This document shows positions 1 through 5,782 of a stretch of 5,782 nt of DNA, piece by piece. Below the pieces are notes generated by a model. The model searched no databases. It was given only the letters and a program-made list of their open reading frames with translations, and was not told the origin of the DNA. Both the position numbers and the translations under genes were made by a program. Numbering within the stretch: the stretch's first letter is position 1; each line of letters begins with the position of its first letter. Source of the DNA: Cyanobacteria bacterium UBA9579. Lineage in GTDB: Bacteria; Cyanobacteriota; Vampirovibrionia; Gastranaerophilales; UBA9579. The stretch is taken from the NCBI GenBank assembly GCA_003499585.1, contig DNSU01000166.1, positions 4,032-9,813 on the forward strand, given 5' to 3'.

Positions 1-2526
1 TTTATCATAAGTAAAACTTAAAATTAAAATACCTATTCTCTCATCAGTATATATTATCGGAACTGTCGCAAAGGAATGTGTATTTGCTTGCCTAAAAGTC
101 TCCCTATAATCCGCTAAATCATTTTCCTGAATAAATTTATCAACATCATGAACTTCAAAGTAGCTTCTTGCATCTTTAAATACAGGCTGATCAAACAATC
201 CCATCGAAAGATTCACACTTGTAATACTTCTAGCACCTGGCGACACCCATTCAGCGAAATCATCAACCAGCTTTGGTATTTCAGTTTTTGGGTCATATTC
301 AACAATATATGATCTACTTGCGTTAAAATACTTACCAACATTTTCTACCAGAGTTTTTTTAATTTCTTTAATACCAAGAACACTTTTCATCTCGAAACTA
401 ATCGATCTTAATATCCGCTCTCTTTCAGCAGTGAATTTTAAATCGCTATAAACTCTTGTTTGATAAATAGCTATTCCCACCTGACTTGATAAGGTTCTTA
501 CAAATTCCAAATCATCTTCAGAGAAATAGAATTTTTTTCTGGTAAAATGAATGATTAAAATCCCTAATACTTCACTATCATATAGAATTGGAACCCCAAA
601 GCCCGTTTTGATCTTAAATTCTTCTATATGCTTTGCCGCTGGTGTCCCCTCTAAATGATGATCCCGAATATACTTCTCAGGGTCATATAAAGCAACTTCT
701 GCTTTTGCTTTAATATTAATATCTCTCCAGTATTTAATACCAGAATCTTGCATACTAACATCTTTAAAGCTCTTTAAATCCTGAGAAGATAAATATTCTG
801 TAACATTATTAGGATCCACATCAGGTCCTATTTCATGAAGATCACATCTGTCTGCATCTAATGTTTGACCTATCGCATTAACAATATATTGTTTTACAGC
901 TTCAAGATCAAAAGTTCCTCTAATAGAAATAATAATGTCTCTTAAAAGTTTTTCACGATTAACCTTTTCTTGAAGATTAGAGTAGAGTTTTATCTCTCTT
1001 ATTGAAATAAAAAGATAATCAGCAATTAAATGCAACAGCTCTATTTCACTCTCACTCCATCTTTTATATTTATGCGTACTAGTAAGTATAATAATTCCTA
1101 ATTTATTTTCACCATTACTTATAGGTAGAGCTATTATAGATTTAACTCCTATTTGTTTTTGCCTCTCAACAAAATAATCAGGCAAATCCGATTCTTCTAT
1201 ATTTTCATATACAATATCTCTCTCCTCATCAAATAAACGTGTTGCATAATATTCTGTAATTTTAGATAAATAAGGCATTTCTTTCTCTTCAGGAATGTCG
1301 GGTTGCGATTTATATTCACTTAATAATTCACTTTGTGAATAATCTTCAGCCACCGGATAACTTCTAATTGTGATTCTATCAACCTGAAATATATCTAATG
1401 CCTCTTTACAGATAACGCCCAATAACTTATTCAAATCACGGGTTCTTATCAGTTCTTTTGTAAAAACATCAGTAATATCTTCTTTTTTAGTTTTAATCTG
1501 TAAACCTGTATATAACTGTGCCTTCTCTACTGCAGCATACACTGCACTGGTTATTGTTTTTGCTAAGGCTATTTCTTCTTCCTTCCATATCCTAGAATAC
1601 CTGGTCTGTGTCAGATCAATAAACCCCCAGTAATCCTGTTCCTTATAAAGAGGAAGAAGCATTAAAGCTTTCGCTTCAAATCTCTTCATATCCTCTTTTA
1701 CAAATGAAGGTAAGTCTGCTTCATCACGGTTATTTATTACAATTTCATTATTTTCTTTTAATTGAAGATAAAAATATTCTTTTGTATCTTTCGTTACAGA
1801 AGTTCCATGCATCTCAGGAATATCATTCGAAGATCTGCATTCTGTTGCAATTATAACTCTTTCCTCTAATTCAGGCTTGTACTGAACAATTACTACCCTA
1901 TCAAGATTGAATAACTCAAGAATTTCCCTACATAACAACTCTGGAATTTTATCAACATCCTGAGTTTTTCTAATTATATCAAATATTTTACTCAGTTGAT
2001 TTTCTCTATATATCCTGGTATCTATTTCTTGAAACAATTTCTGTTTATACAGCTCATTAGATAAAACTTTTGCCAAAGAATTAATTAAATTTACCTCTGA
2101 TTCTGTCCATTCTCTGGTGGAATTAATCTGGGTTATTTTTAATATACCGAAAAAATCTCTTTCATATTCTAATACCACTGAGATATGGGATCTGGTATTA
2201 GATAGATTATAAAACTTTTCTATATCTGCTGAAAAAACTGCTTTTTGAGAATCATTTATTACTAAAATCTTTTTATCCTTTATAAAACCAAGAAAAGATT
2301 CAAAATAAGGCTCAATATCCTTACTTATACTTACGACAGGAATTGTGCTATTTCTAAGATATTCTATTACAGAGCATCGACCTGTTAGGCCTTCCTCAAT
2401 TCTATTCCCATCTGAAAGGACTATTGAGGATCTATCTACTGAGAAATATTCTCCTATTTTATTAACTGACTTTTGTAAAGCTTCAGTGAATTTAAAATGA
2501 CTAAATAAATCAATAATATCCCTATG
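1..2526 (-). other. Tandem array of five GAF domains (fifth truncated)
   Basis: Five repeats of about 175 residues make up the cytoplasmic part. Each opens with an amphipathic helix followed by a small residue, Asp-Arg and a beta strand: VDRSSIV (424-430), LDRVVIV (602-608), VDRITIR (776-782), ADRCDLH (952-958); the fifth has ASRSYIV (1130-1136). The Arg residues are spaced 178, 174, 176 and 178 apart. Each complete repeat has a G-I/F strand (FGILKI, WGFIDL, LGIIIL, LGILII), then an acidic segment and a long closing helix that runs as a likely coiled coil of about 40 residues into the next repeat (546-588, 723-763, 898-938, 1077-1116). The repeats have diverged strongly from each other. I see no phytochrome-type Cys-His chromophore motif and no NKFDE cyclic-nucleotide motif, so ligands are unknown. 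Confidence 0.85.
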
Positions 2527-3708
2527 TAACCTTTCAATAGCTAAATTCTTTTCATATTCCTGCCCCACGTTATTATATGAATCAACTACAATGTTAATTT
2601 TTGCCGTTATCTCGCCTATTTCATCACTGGACACTACTGGTATTAGCTCCAGATCATTACCTTTAGATTCTGTATCTTTATATATAAGCCTGGAAAATAA
2701 ATTATCAACTCCTGTATGTAAATTACTAATAGGCAGTGATATCTTTTGAGATAACCTGTATCCTCCCAAGAAAACCAGAATTAAGTATAATAACAGCATA
2801 TATATGGTTATTCTGGTAAACTCAGGTATATAAAGATAACTGGTTGTAAAAATCCAGATCAAACTTACACCAACATAGAAAACAGAGTAATAAATTGCAT
2901 TTTTAGATCTAAAGACATAGTTATAAGTAGTTTTATTCTCAAAAATACTTTTATTAAGACCAAGCAGAATAAAGAAAAATCCAATATTCCTAATAAGATG
3001 ATAAATAATGTCTTCTGCAGGTGTAACTGTCTCTGTATAAAGATTGAGGTGATTAACCCCGGTTATTATCAGTCCTAGCAAGAAAAGGTGAATATTTCTT
3101 CTTGCAGTAAACAAAAATTTATCTATATATATAAATGTAGAAAGAATATACAGAGATAAGACAATCAATAACATTGAATTTTTAAGTATTATCTCACTTT
3201 CAGGCTGAATAATAAAAGGAGATATAAATCGATTATTTACTTCCAGCAATATCGCAAGGGCAACTATTACAATCAAAACAGCGCTATAAAGCTTAAATTT
3301 AAATTCTCCCATAGATATCGAGTTTACCGGTTTAACAAACGGGGCAACAAAGATAGCAATAATTGCAAACCATCGATGAAACAGAAAATAAATCTGTTCA
3401 TTTAAGTTGTAAGCAGTAATCTTATCAAAAGGAGGTATCTCACTTGTGAGTAAATGATAAATAGTAAATAACCCTGTCACCAAAAAGCCGGTACCAATAA
3501 CTATAAAACGTCTGTCATTAGTCTTCGAGCCAAACAAATTAGCTTTAAAAAAAACTAAAAAAGCAATTATCGCACTAAGCAACTCTATAGAAATATGACT
3601 ATACCGATCAAAAACTACTTGCATTTCTGAAAATATATTATCTATTCCTGCCGTAAACAACAGGAGTCCAAGAGTGATTAATAAATATATAACTATAAAT
3701 ATTCTCAT
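1..3708 (-). CDS. Membrane-bound multi-GAF sensor/signal-transduction protein, C-terminus beyond window (partial)
   Basis: Reading the minus strand from the ATG at 3708-3706 gives 1236 codons without a stop, reaching base 1. Two in-frame TAA codons (3720-3715) lie just upstream, so this ATG is the first possible start; a weak AGGAAA (3728-3723) precedes it by 14 bases. Domains in order: about ten hydrophobic helices (residues 1-20, 40-58, 66-86, 107-125, 138-157, 178-196, 204-221, 237-252, 270-290, 299-318); a HAMP-like linker (about 313-383, with LPISNL and SDEIGEI); then GAF-type domains at about 395-555, 572-733, 746-908, 922-1088 and 1100 to the edge. Basic residues concentrate in alternate loops, predicting both ends in the cytoplasm. 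Known families with this layout sense small molecules or membrane state and pass the signal to a C-terminal kinase, cyclase, phosphodiesterase or phosphatase. That output domain is not in the window, so calling it a histidine kinase would be a guess. No frameshift is seen. Confidence 0.9.
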   Translation of the reverse strand, partial: MRIFIVIYLLITLGLLLFTAGIDNIFSEMQVVFDRYSHISIELLSAIIAFLVFFKANLFGSKTNDRRFIVIGTGFLVTGLFTIYHLLTSEIPPFDKITAYNLNEQIYFLFHRWFAIIAIFVAPFVKPVNSISMGEFKFKLYSAVLIVIVALAILLEVNNRFISPFIIQPESEIILKNSMLLIVLSLYILSTFIYIDKFLFTARRNIHLFLLGLIITGVNHLNLYTETVTPAEDIIYHLIRNIGFFFILLGLNKSIFENKTTYNYVFRSKNAIYYSVFYVGVSLIWIFTTSYLYIPEFTRITIYMLLLYLILVFLGGYRLSQKISLPISNLHTGVDNLFSRLIYKDTESKGNDLELIPVVSSDEIGEITAKINIVVDSYNNVGQEYEKNLAIERLHRDIIDLFSHFKFTEALQKSVNKIGEYFSVDRSSIVLSDGNRIEEGLTGRCSVIEYLRNSTIPVVSISKDIEPYFESFLGFIKDKKILVINDSQKAVFSADIEKFYNLSNTRSHISVVLEYERDFFGILKITQINSTREWTESEVNLINSLAKVLSNELYKQKLFQEIDTRIYRENQLSKIFDIIRKTQDVDKIPELLCREILELFNLDRVVIVQYKPELEERVIIATECRSSNDIPEMHGTSVTKDTKEYFYLQLKENNEIVINNRDEADLPSFVKEDMKRFEAKALMLLPLYKEQDYWGFIDLTQTRYSRIWKEEEIALAKTITSAVYAAVEKAQLYTGLQIKTKKEDITDVFTKELIRTRDLNKLLGVICKEALDIFQVDRITIRSYPVAEDYSQSELLSEYKSQPDIPEEKEMPYLSKITEYYATRLFDEERDIVYENIEESDLPDYFVERQKQIGVKSIIALPISNGENKLGIIILTSTHKYKRWSESEIELLHLIADYLFISIREIKLYSNLQEKVNREKLLRDIIISIRGTFDLEAVKQYIVNAIGQTLDADRCDLHEIGPDVDPNNVTEYLSSQDLKSFKDVSMQDSGIKYWRDINIKAKAEVALYDPEKYIRDHHLEGTPAAKHIEEFKIKTGFGVPILYDSEVLGILIIHFTRKKFYFSEDDLEFVRTLSSQVGIAIYQTRVYSDLKFTAERERILRSISFEMKSVLGIKEIKKTLVENVGKYFNASRSYIVEYDPKTEIPKLVDDFAEWVSPGARSITSVNLSMGLFDQPVFKDARSYFEVHDVDKFIQENDLADYRETFRQANTHSFATVPIIYTDERIGILILSFTYDK
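2560..2772 (-). other. HAMP-like linker domain
   Basis: Residues about 313-383 directly follow the last membrane helix. They carry the usual HAMP marks: a proline near the start of the first helix (ISLPISNL, 323-330) and a DEIGEI motif (362-367) opening the second helix, followed by an N-x-x-V-D segment. The connector between the two helices is longer than in a canonical HAMP (about 50 residues in all) and is polar and charged (KDTESKGNDLE), so it may contain an insertion. HAMP domains relay movement of membrane helices to cytoplasmic domains, which fits its position here. Confidence 0.7.
2749..3708 (-). other. N-terminal membrane sensor module (MASE3-like, plus an extra two-helix hairpin)
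   Basis: Residues 1-320 of the multi-GAF protein. The part from about 38 to 256 follows the pattern I remember for MASE3 domains: a helix with IELLSAIIAF, a second ending in GLFTIYHLL, a polar loop with PPFD, a helix ending in APF, several more helices and a final IRNIGFFFILLGL segment. Two further helices (270-290, 299-318) then lead into the HAMP-like linker. Charge in the loops follows the positive-inside rule: 59-69, 126-139, 197-204 and 253-269 are basic, and the alternate loops are neutral or acidic. The ligand of MASE3 domains is not established to my knowledge. The MASE3 assignment is by eye; the membrane topology is the firmer part. Confidence 0.6.
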
Positions 3709-3722
3709 AGATGTTTATTAAA

Positions 3723-3728
3723 TTTCCT
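3723..3728 (-). promoter_or_regulatory. Weak ribosome binding site of the multi-GAF sensor gene
   Basis: AGGAAA on the minus strand, 14 bases before the ATG at 3708. The match to the 16S tail is partial and the spacing is longer than optimal, so translation may be modest. It is the best purine-rich match before the only possible upstream start. Confidence 0.4.
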
Positions 3729-3762
3729 GAAAGCAAAAGATAAATTAATCAGCAGCATTTTC

Positions 3763-3788
3763 ATAAGTATAAGTTTATAAATATAAGA
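3763..3788. repeat. Run of ATAAGT-like hexamers with a possible -10 box for the sensor gene
   Basis: Four related hexamers occur: ATAAGT (3763-3768), ATAAGT (3769-3774), ATAAAT (3777-3782) and ATAAGA (3783-3788), with two bases between the second and third. On the minus strand the junction of the first pair reads TATACT (3771-3766), five of six matches to a -10 box, which would give a leader of about 50 bases before the sensor ATG. No good -35 box lies at the right distance. In DNA this AT-rich, such repeats may be chance. Confidence 0.3.
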
Positions 3789-3801
3789 TTTTATTCGACT
3801 C

Positions 3802-3822
3802 TTAGCTAATTAAATCAGCTAA
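3802..3822. promoter_or_regulatory. 21-base near-perfect dyad, candidate operator
   Basis: TTAGCT (3802-3807) and AGCTAA (3817-3822) are perfect inverted arms. Three more bases pair toward the centre at 3812, so nine of ten positions are symmetric and only 3808/3816 breaks the dyad. The same stretch also contains an 11-base direct repeat with one mismatch, AGCTAATTAAA (3804-3814) and AGCTAATTTAA (3817-3827), 13 bases apart. There is no T-run or GC-rich stem, so it does not look like a terminator. It lies about 95 bases upstream of the sensor ATG. The regulator is unknown. Confidence 0.4.
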
Positions 3823-3852
3823 TTTAATAAGAAGACTTGTATAAAAAACTAA

Positions 3853-3868
3853 ATTATTGCGCACTAAT
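3853..3868. promoter_or_regulatory. 16-base near-perfect palindrome centred on TGCGCA, candidate operator
   Basis: ATTATTGCGCACTAAT is symmetric at seven of eight positions about the point between 3860 and 3861; only the 3857/3864 pair fails. Its GC core (TGCGCA) stands out in AT-rich surroundings. Size and symmetry resemble sites bound by dimeric helix-turn-helix repressors, but no family can be named. It lies roughly midway between the two divergent starts. Confidence 0.4.
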
Positions 3869-3873
3869 ATCCT

Positions 3874-3910
3874 TAAAAATTCTTATACTTGACGATGAAC
3901 AGAATTTTTA
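3874..3910. promoter_or_regulatory. 10-base perfect inverted repeat enclosing a -35-like box
   Basis: TAAAAATTCT (3874-3883) and AGAATTTTTA (3901-3910) are exact reverse complements separated by 17 bases. The spacer contains TTGACG (3889-3894), the best -35-like hexamer upstream of the permease. The arm centres are 27 bases apart, about two and a half helical turns. It could be a split operator covering the permease promoter. The all-AT outer stem, lacking a GC core, argues against an efficient intrinsic terminator. Confidence 0.4.
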
Positions 3911-3917
3911 CTATGCC
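3889..3917 (+). promoter_or_regulatory. Possible sigma70-type promoter for the permease
   Basis: TTGACG (3889-3894) matches the -35 consensus at five of six positions. Seventeen bases further, TATGCC (3912-3917) matches only the first three bases of a -10 box, so the promoter is weak or needs an activator. Alternative -10-like sequences are TAAAAT (3948-3953) and TATGCT (3963-3968), neither with a convincing -35 box. A start near 3923 would leave a leader of about 110 bases. Confidence 0.3.
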
Positions 3918-4023
3918 TGAATGATAGTTATGGTAAATGCACTAAAGTAAAATAATGTTTATTATGCTAAGTTCAAAATATAGCTACATAAAAAATGAGA
4001 CAACAGTAAATGCTATTCTGGCT

Positions 4024-4027
4024 GGAG
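4024..4027 (+). promoter_or_regulatory. Ribosome binding site of the permease gene
   Basis: GGAG lies nine bases before the ATG at 4037. An in-frame TAG (4028-4030) falls between the two, so no upstream start is possible and this site fixes the start codon. Confidence 0.75.
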
Positions 4028-4036
4028 TAGATCAAT

Positions 4037-5731
4037 ATGATAGAAAATCAAACAATAGAGCAGGAAATTCGACTTACCATCCCTCAAAGAATCTTTAAAA
4101 AGAAAAATCCTGATGAATTAGTTGATGGAGCCAATAAAACCAGCTTTAAAAAAACACTTTCAGCTTTTGATTTAATAATTCTTGGAATTGGCGCAGTTAT
4201 TGGAGCAGGAATATTTACCCTGTCCGGTACAGCTGCTGCAGGAAGCGCAGGACACGTTGGAGCAGGCCCGGGTTTAATTCTTTCTTTTATTTTTGCAGGT
4301 TTTGCCTGTGCTCTTGCCGGATTGTGCTATGCAGAATTTGCAGCGATGATTCCTGTCTCAGGAAGCGCATATACATATACTCATGCCACATTAGGAGAAA
4401 TTGCTGCCTGGTTAATAGGTTGGGCGCTAATGCTTGAATATGCTATTGGAAATATAACAGTTGCCACTGGATGGTCAGGATATTTAATGCAATTTCTTGG
4501 CGGTTTTAAAGGCATTTTACCTGATTGGCTTACAAATCCTCCATACTGGTTAATTTATGACTATAATACTGCTTTATTAAAATATAAAGAGCTTGGAATT
4601 GCAGATCCAGCTTCACAAATTCCTCATCTTGGCCCAATTCCATTCTCTGTCAATCTTCCTGCAATTCTTATCATTGGACTTATAACTGCATTTTTATATA
4701 GAGGGATAAGAGAAAGCACCAAAATAGCATCTATAATGGTAGCTATCAAATTAACTGTTATCCTCTTATTTGTCGCGGTTGGCGCTTTTTATGTAAAACC
4801 TGAGAACTGGACTCCGTTTTTACCAAATGGATTTGATGGAGTATTCACGGGCGCGTTTCTTGTATTTTTTGCATTTATCGGATTTGATGCTATATCAACA
4901 GCAGCTGAAGAAACAAAAGACCCTCAAAAGAATATTCCTATAGGAATTATTGCCTCTTTAGGAATTTGTACGATATTATATGTAGCAGTTGCAGCCGTGT
5001 TAACAGGAATGGTTCCCTGGAATACAATAGACACCCATGCCCCAGTAGCTGCAGCAATGAACTCTGTAGGAATTAACTGGGCAGCAGGGCTTATTTCTAT
5101 CGGAGCTGTAACAGGTTTAACATCTGTTTTACTCGTACTGCAGCTAGGTACAACCAGAATTCTTTTTGCGATGTCCAGAGATAGACTTTTACCATCTCTA
5201 TTTTCCAAAATCCATTCCAGATATAAAACCCCGCATATTATTACAGTAATTGCAGGTGTCCTTATTGCGCTTGGGACCCTGTTCTTTGACATAAACGAAG
5301 CTGCAGAACTTTGCAATATTGGGACTTTATCAGTATTTATGATAGTTTGTCTTGGTGTAATAATATTAAGATTTACTGACCCTAGCAGAAAAAGACAATT
5401 TAAAGTCCCAACATTACCTGTTTCTCTAACATTTTCATTCTTAGGGATTATTATCGGAACAATTGCTGCTGGTATTTTTGGCTTAGTGATGTCTAAATCA
5501 ATTATATATGGCGCACTCTTTGGTGTTGCAGCCGGATTTTTAGGGAAAGTTTGGAAAATTAAAATATTTAATAAATTTGCAGAATTGGCTATTCCTATTT
5601 TTGGAATAATAACCTGTTTTGGTTTAATAAAATTAGGTGTTCCTGATAAAACACTGATAATGTTCACTTGCTGGTTAACAATAGGAATTATATTCTATTT
5701 TGTATACGGTTTTAGAAAGTCTCATCAGTAA
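4037..5731 (+). CDS. APC-superfamily amino acid permease, cationic amino acid transporter (CAT) type
   Basis: A complete 564-residue integral membrane protein, expected to import amino acids across the cytoplasmic membrane by secondary transport. After a basic cytoplasmic tail of about 40 residues, helix 1 carries GIGAVIGAGIF (50-60), the unwound glycine-rich segment that binds the amino acid backbone in APC proteins. CYAEFAAMIPVSGSAYTY (97-114) and GWALMLEY (128-135) are typical of the CAT family. FFAFIGFDAISTAAEE (277-292) is the helix 6 substrate-site segment, followed by the DPQKNIPIGI loop. TTRILFAMSRDRLLP (372-386) is the conserved cytoplasmic loop after helix 8. Hydrophobicity suggests about 14 helices, the last two at 514-533 and 540-558, as in CAT-type rather than 12-helix APC carriers. 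Substrate cannot be read from the sequence: relatives carry arginine, lysine or ornithine, but some bacterial CAT homologues carry neutral amino acids. It stands alone on its strand, diverging from the sensor gene, with a likely terminator right after it. Confidence 0.93.
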   Translation: MIENQTIEQEIRLTIPQRIFKKKNPDELVDGANKTSFKKTLSAFDLIILGIGAVIGAGIFTLSGTAAAGSAGHVGAGPGLILSFIFAGFACALAGLCYAEFAAMIPVSGSAYTYTHATLGEIAAWLIGWALMLEYAIGNITVATGWSGYLMQFLGGFKGILPDWLTNPPYWLIYDYNTALLKYKELGIADPASQIPHLGPIPFSVNLPAILIIGLITAFLYRGIRESTKIASIMVAIKLTVILLFVAVGAFYVKPENWTPFLPNGFDGVFTGAFLVFFAFIGFDAISTAAEETKDPQKNIPIGIIASLGICTILYVAVAAVLTGMVPWNTIDTHAPVAAAMNSVGINWAAGLISIGAVTGLTSVLLVLQLGTTRILFAMSRDRLLPSLFSKIHSRYKTPHIITVIAGVLIALGTLFFDINEAAELCNIGTLSVFMIVCLGVIILRFTDPSRKRQFKVPTLPVSLTFSFLGIIIGTIAAGIFGLVMSKSIIYGALFGVAAGFLGKVWKIKIFNKFAELAIPIFGIITCFGLIKLGVPDKTLIMFTCWLTIGIIFYFVYGFRKSHQ

Positions 5732-5751
5732 TTTAAGATTCAATAAAAAGC

Positions 5752-5782
5752 AAAAAGAGCGTCTCTATTTTAATTAAGAGAT
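5752..5782 (+). terminator. Probable intrinsic terminator of the permease gene, cut by the window edge
   Basis: TCTCT (5762-5766) pairs with AGAGA (5777-5781) around a ten-base AT loop, and G5761 can wobble-pair with T5782. The bases before it (5752-5760, AAAAAGAGC) would form the rest of the left arm if the sequence past the window continues roughly GCTCTTTTT. A smaller alternative hairpin, AGAG (5756-5759) with CTCT (5763-5766) over a CGT loop followed by ATTTT, is complete inside the window but weak. The position, about 20 bases after the permease stop codon, suits a terminator. Confidence 0.5.

Noticed and set aside
1..411. Calling the left-hand protein a histidine kinase or diguanylate cyclase.
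   Set aside because: The frame is still within the fifth GAF domain at base 1, with no H-box, ATPase, GGDEF or other output motif in the window.
1..2526. Tetrapyrrole-binding (phytochrome or cyanobacteriochrome) GAF domains.
   Set aside because: None of the copies has the Cys-His chromophore motif; the three cysteines occur at unrelated positions.
3930..3950. A six-codon mini-ORF (MVNALK) in the permease leader.
   Set aside because: No ribosome binding site and too short to separate from chance.
3923..4036. The roughly 110-base permease leader as a possible riboswitch.
   Set aside because: No strong paired stems or known riboswitch motif could be seen, and the region is uniformly AT-rich.
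3955..4098. A 47-codon frame starting ATG at 3955 that overlaps the permease start in another frame, as a leader peptide might.
   Set aside because: It has no convincing ribosome binding site, no run of regulatory codons and no recognisable peptide features. Conservation among relatives would be needed to revive it.
4924..5667. A 247-codon open frame on the minus strand inside the permease gene.
   Set aside because: It lies wholly antisense to a well-conserved permease, resembles no family I know, and is the kind of shadow frame expected opposite a long hydrophobic coding region.

Overview
The window is AT-rich DNA from a bacterium, with high use of ATA, AGA and TTA codons, the standard genetic code and a GGAG-type ribosome binding site. 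It holds two large, divergently transcribed genes separated by a 328-base intergenic region. No rRNA, tRNA, CRISPR array, insertion sequence or phage gene is visible. The taxon cannot be fixed from the sequence. A low-GC, non-model lineage that uses long multi-GAF sensors (for example non-photosynthetic Cyanobacteriota/Melainabacteria-like) is only a guess.

Left part, minus strand (1-3708): one uninterrupted reading frame of 1236 codons that runs off the left edge without a stop. It encodes a membrane-bound signal-transduction protein. In order it has about ten membrane helices (the first eight resembling a MASE3-type sensor module), a HAMP-like linker, four complete GAF domains and a fifth GAF domain cut by the window edge. 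The output domain (histidine kinase, GGDEF, phosphatase or other) lies outside the window, so the final activity is unknown.

Middle (3709-4036): the shared divergent promoter region. It contains three separate dyad-symmetric sequences (3802-3822, 3853-3868, 3874-3910), a run of ATAAGT-like hexamers (3763-3788), and a possible sigma70-type promoter toward the right-hand gene whose -35 box lies inside the third dyad. None of these sites can be assigned to a known regulator.

Right part, plus strand (4037-5731): a complete 564-residue APC-superfamily amino acid permease of the cationic amino acid transporter (CAT) type. It is followed at the right edge by what looks like the left arm and loop of an intrinsic terminator, cut off by the window.

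A large membrane sensor and an amino acid permease diverging from an intergenic region rich in dyads suggests, but does not show, shared regulation or a nutrient-sensing link. I see no clear evidence of a wholly new system. The most unusual items are the architecture of the sensor and the density of dyads between the genes.
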